Assembly (NCBI GenBank): GCA_031260455.1
Contig: JAIRJW010000045.1
Location: forward strand, 1-33,793
Reading direction: 5' to 3'
DNA length: 33,793 bases
From: Fluviicola sp.
GTDB taxonomy: Bacteria > Bacteroidota > Bacteroidia > Flavobacteriales_D > Crocinitomicaceae
Shown here: one piece after another, positions 31,960 through 33,793 of the stretch
Layout of the letters: each line of letters begins with the position of its first letter
How positions within the stretch are numbered: position 1 is the first letter of the stretch
Position numbers and translations under genes: made by a program
The notes under the pieces: model-generated
Told to the model about the DNA's origin: nothing
Databases searched by the model: none
What the model saw: only the letters and a program-made list of their open reading frames with translations

Positions 31960-33549
31960 CTACTTTTGCAGCACTATTTTCCCCTGCAATCCTCCTGTGG
32001 AATAATAATAGATGCCACTGCCGCATGTTGGATGCCAGATACCCGAACCTGTTCCTGCCGGAACCACCATCTCATCCACTTTTTTTCCATCACCGGAAAA
32101 AACGGAAATGTACTGATCCCTGTCCTGAACGGCCGGGACCTCAAACATCACCAGATCATTTGCCGGGTTTGGATAAACATGCAGTTCCGATGCCTGAACA
32201 CCGTGGTTTGGAGTGGATAAATCCGTTATTTTCAGTTTTACCAGCCATTCGTCTGCCCCTCCATAAGTACCCGTAGTCTGGTTCCCGGAAGCGGGGCTAC
32301 TGGTTGATCCTGCAAAAATCAGGGTATCTCCCCGTTGGAATGCAATGCCACCAAAATCATCCAGGGAACCTCCCAGTGCAAACTGGCTCAGCTCCTGCCC
32401 GGAAGTATCCGTAAATACCAGCCATTTATCATATCCTCCGTAATATGCTGCTGTTTTGTTACCGGTATTCTGGGCAGATTTTGAACTCATCCCGATTGCC
32501 AGCATATTATTCTCCAGTAGGGAAATACCGCCTGCAAAATCATCAAGTGTTCCGCCGTAATTTTTTTGCCACAAAATATTCAAATCCGAATCCAGCTTCA
32601 CCAGCCATGTATCAGCTCTTCCTGTACCATAATTCGGCAACGTCTTATTTCCGTCGGCATCAGAATAAGACGACATGACAAAATACAGATTCGTTCCATC
32701 AGTGTAAATACTCCCCCCTGGTGATTCCGAATCAGAACCCCCAAAACACTTATCGGAAACAATATTCAGGCCCGTATCTAATTTCACAATCCAGACGTCT
32801 TCCCATCCGTAACCGGCATCTGTTTTGTCACCACCGGTTCCATAGAAAGCGCTCCCCATTAGAAACAGTTCGTTGTTATCATTCACCACCGCATTAAAAA
32901 AAATATCTCCACCTGTGATTCCACTTCCGATCACTTTTTCCGTCAGGACAGACAAATCGGAAGGATCCACCTCCAAAAGCCAGTAATCAGAGCTTCCTTT
33001 TGCAGGCTGGGTTTTGGTTCCACTAACAGGCGATTCACTCCGGCCAGTCAGCAGGAGGTGATTGTTCCAGTTCAGGATACTCCCAGAAATATCATAACCG
33101 GTTCCACCATACGTTTTCTGTGCCAGGATATTTCCGTTCAGGTCCAACTTCAGCAGCCAAAAATCTGCCAATCCATAATTGGGAGAATTCATCTCAAAGG
33201 AAGGAGTGGAATAGGTACTCAGCAGGCAATAAAGTGCTGTGTCCGAAACGATCATCCTTGTAAAAGGATCATTGCCATTTCCGCCGATGGTTTTTTCCCA
33301 TTCGATATTGAAATCCAGGTCTGTTTTAACGAGCCATAGATCAGAGCCGCCACGCGAATTCTCACTTTTATCGCCCGAGCTGTTCGAATTGGACCCCCCC
33401 ACCAAATAGTAACCAGAGCTGTCCGGAGTATAAAAGATTCCCAGATTTTCAGAACCACTGCCACCAATGTGCTTCTGGGAAAGGATATCAAGCTGTGAAA
33501 AAGAGCTGTGCGCAACTAATGCTAAAAACAAAGTAAAGATCTGTTTCAT
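31960..33549 (-). CDS. T9SS-exported repeat protein with C-terminal sorting domain
   Basis: This 529-residue protein starts MKQIFTLFLALVAHSSFSQ, a clear signal peptide; the 30-codon upstream extension is excluded. The middle has about seven repeats of 55-65 residues with the signature D-x-W-L-V-K-x-D followed by x-W-x-K-x-x-G-G. Examples are SDLWLVKTD, ADFWLLKLD, SDYWLLEVD, EDVWIVKLD, ADTWLVKLD, YDKWLVFTD and ADEWLVKLK. This suggests a seven-bladed beta propeller. The C-terminal 80 residues, with LHVYPNPANDLVMFEV and GIYYYSTGGLQGKIVLQK (sorting type A), direct export through T9SS to the surface. The ligand is unknown. It may pair with the relic at 31560-31945, another T9SS tail. Confidence 0.88.
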   Translation of the reverse strand: MKQIFTLFLALVAHSSFSQLDILSQKHIGGSGSENLGIFYTPDSSGYYLVGGSNSNSSGDKSENSRGGSDLWLVKTDLDFNIEWEKTIGGNGNDPFTRMIVSDTALYCLLSTYSTPSFEMNSPNYGLADFWLLKLDLNGNILAQKTYGGTGYDISGSILNWNNHLLLTGRSESPVSGTKTQPAKGSSDYWLLEVDPSDLSVLTEKVIGSGITGGDIFFNAVVNDNNELFLMGSAFYGTGGDKTDAGYGWEDVWIVKLDTGLNIVSDKCFGGSDSESPGGSIYTDGTNLYFVMSSYSDADGNKTLPNYGTGRADTWLVKLDSDLNILWQKNYGGTLDDFAGGISLLENNMLAIGMSSKSAQNTGNKTAAYYGGYDKWLVFTDTSGQELSQFALGGSLDDFGGIAFQRGDTLIFAGSTSSPASGNQTTGTYGGADEWLVKLKITDLSTPNHGVQASELHVYPNPANDLVMFEVPAVQDRDQYISVFSGDGKKVDEMVVPAGTGSGIWHPTCGSGIYYYSTGGLQGKIVLQK

Positions 33550-33724
33550 GGGAAAACAATTTAAAAGAAGCGGTTTTGTTTCTGTATTACTATTAATTGC
33601 CCGTTCCTTTTGCTTCAGGAACAGGCAGAATAAACTCAAAGCTACGGAAAAAAGTCTGATCTTTCAGATCCGAGAACTTAAAGTTGGTTATTTTTTATTT
33701 ATGGAATGAATGGGGATGGGAAAA

Positions 33725-33755
33725 AAGGGTCAAAAACGGAATGTTTTTGACCCTT
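33725..33755 (-). terminator. Intrinsic terminator for the gene beyond the right edge
   Basis: A perfect 13-bp inverted repeat (33725-33737 and 33743-33755) has a 5-base loop. On the minus strand it is followed by a T run (complement of 33721-33726). It lies 8 bases after the stop of the truncated gene to the right. Confidence 0.8.
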
Positions 33756-33763
33756 CAAGATAA

Positions 33764-33793
33764 TTATTCCGTTAAAGCCGTTTCCTGGATCAC
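33764..33793 (-). CDS. C-terminal end of an unidentified minus-strand gene (partial)
   Basis: The last bases read as nine codons, VIQETALTE, then TAA at 33764-33766, directly before a terminator. The frame is inferred from the stop and terminator positions. Nothing can be said of function. Confidence 0.35.
   Translation of the reverse strand: MIQETALTE

Overview
The window is a stretch of ordinary chromosome from a member of the Bacteroidota, most likely order Flavobacteriales and plausibly close to Fluviicola/Crocinitomicaceae. This rests on a gldD gliding-motility lipoprotein in the mutY-ssb-gldE-gldD neighbourhood, a secreted protein with a type IX secretion (T9SS) sorting tail, menaquinone genes, a DnaK with the GGGTHDVS variant, TAnnTTTG-type -7 promoter boxes, and few Shine-Dalgarno sequences. 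The species is not proven. No tRNA, rRNA, CRISPR array, prophage or intact insertion sequence was seen.

Layout. 1-2612 (minus): the 5' part of alaS and a UbiB/ABC1-family kinase-like protein. 2793-5915 (plus): two APC-superfamily amino-acid permeases separated by a terminator. 6262-8166: dnaK, with a TGACA/TGTCA-rich leader and a 40-bp tandem repeat that begins at its stop codon. 8372-11773 (minus): a decayed SUKH/SMI1-like fragment, a nitronate monooxygenase-like flavoprotein, and overlapping menC and menA. 11870-15182 (plus): an outer-membrane beta-barrel protein, a rhodanese, DedA, aroE and an AlbA/Schlafen-type protein. 15656-15850: a small conserved-looking protein. 16078-18546 (minus): mutY, ssb, a gldE pseudogene and gldD. 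18655-21288 (plus): HU, a 30-aa mS38/COX24-like basic protein, rng and recX. 21368-21988: a lipoprotein. 22312-24733 (plus): an overlapping operon of a dolichol-phosphate-mannose-synthase-like enzyme, dihydroorotase and a DUF4296 lipoprotein. 24714-25984 (minus): ruvC and a secreted protein. 25983-31295 (plus): a flippase-like membrane protein, a GT2 glycosyltransferase and a large YfhO-like membrane protein. 31296-31959 holds gene debris. 31960-33549 (minus) is a T9SS-exported repeat protein, and the extreme right end carries the tail of another minus-strand gene.

Most genes are housekeeping: translation, protein folding, DNA repair, menaquinone, shikimate and pyrimidine synthesis, and RNA processing. 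The most interesting signal is decay and regulation between them. The clearest case is a gldE gene reduced to its two ends plus a nonsense codon, while ssb upstream and gldD downstream are intact and the ancestral gldE/gldD overlap is still readable. Other points are the dnaK 3' repeats, whose small stems change in a compensatory way, a palindrome and half-site array upstream of dnaK, a promoter that runs into a terminator hairpin between HU and the mS38-like gene, and a new 44-codon reading frame antisense in the gap before the YfhO-like gene. I did not find a convincing new multi-gene defence or metabolic system.
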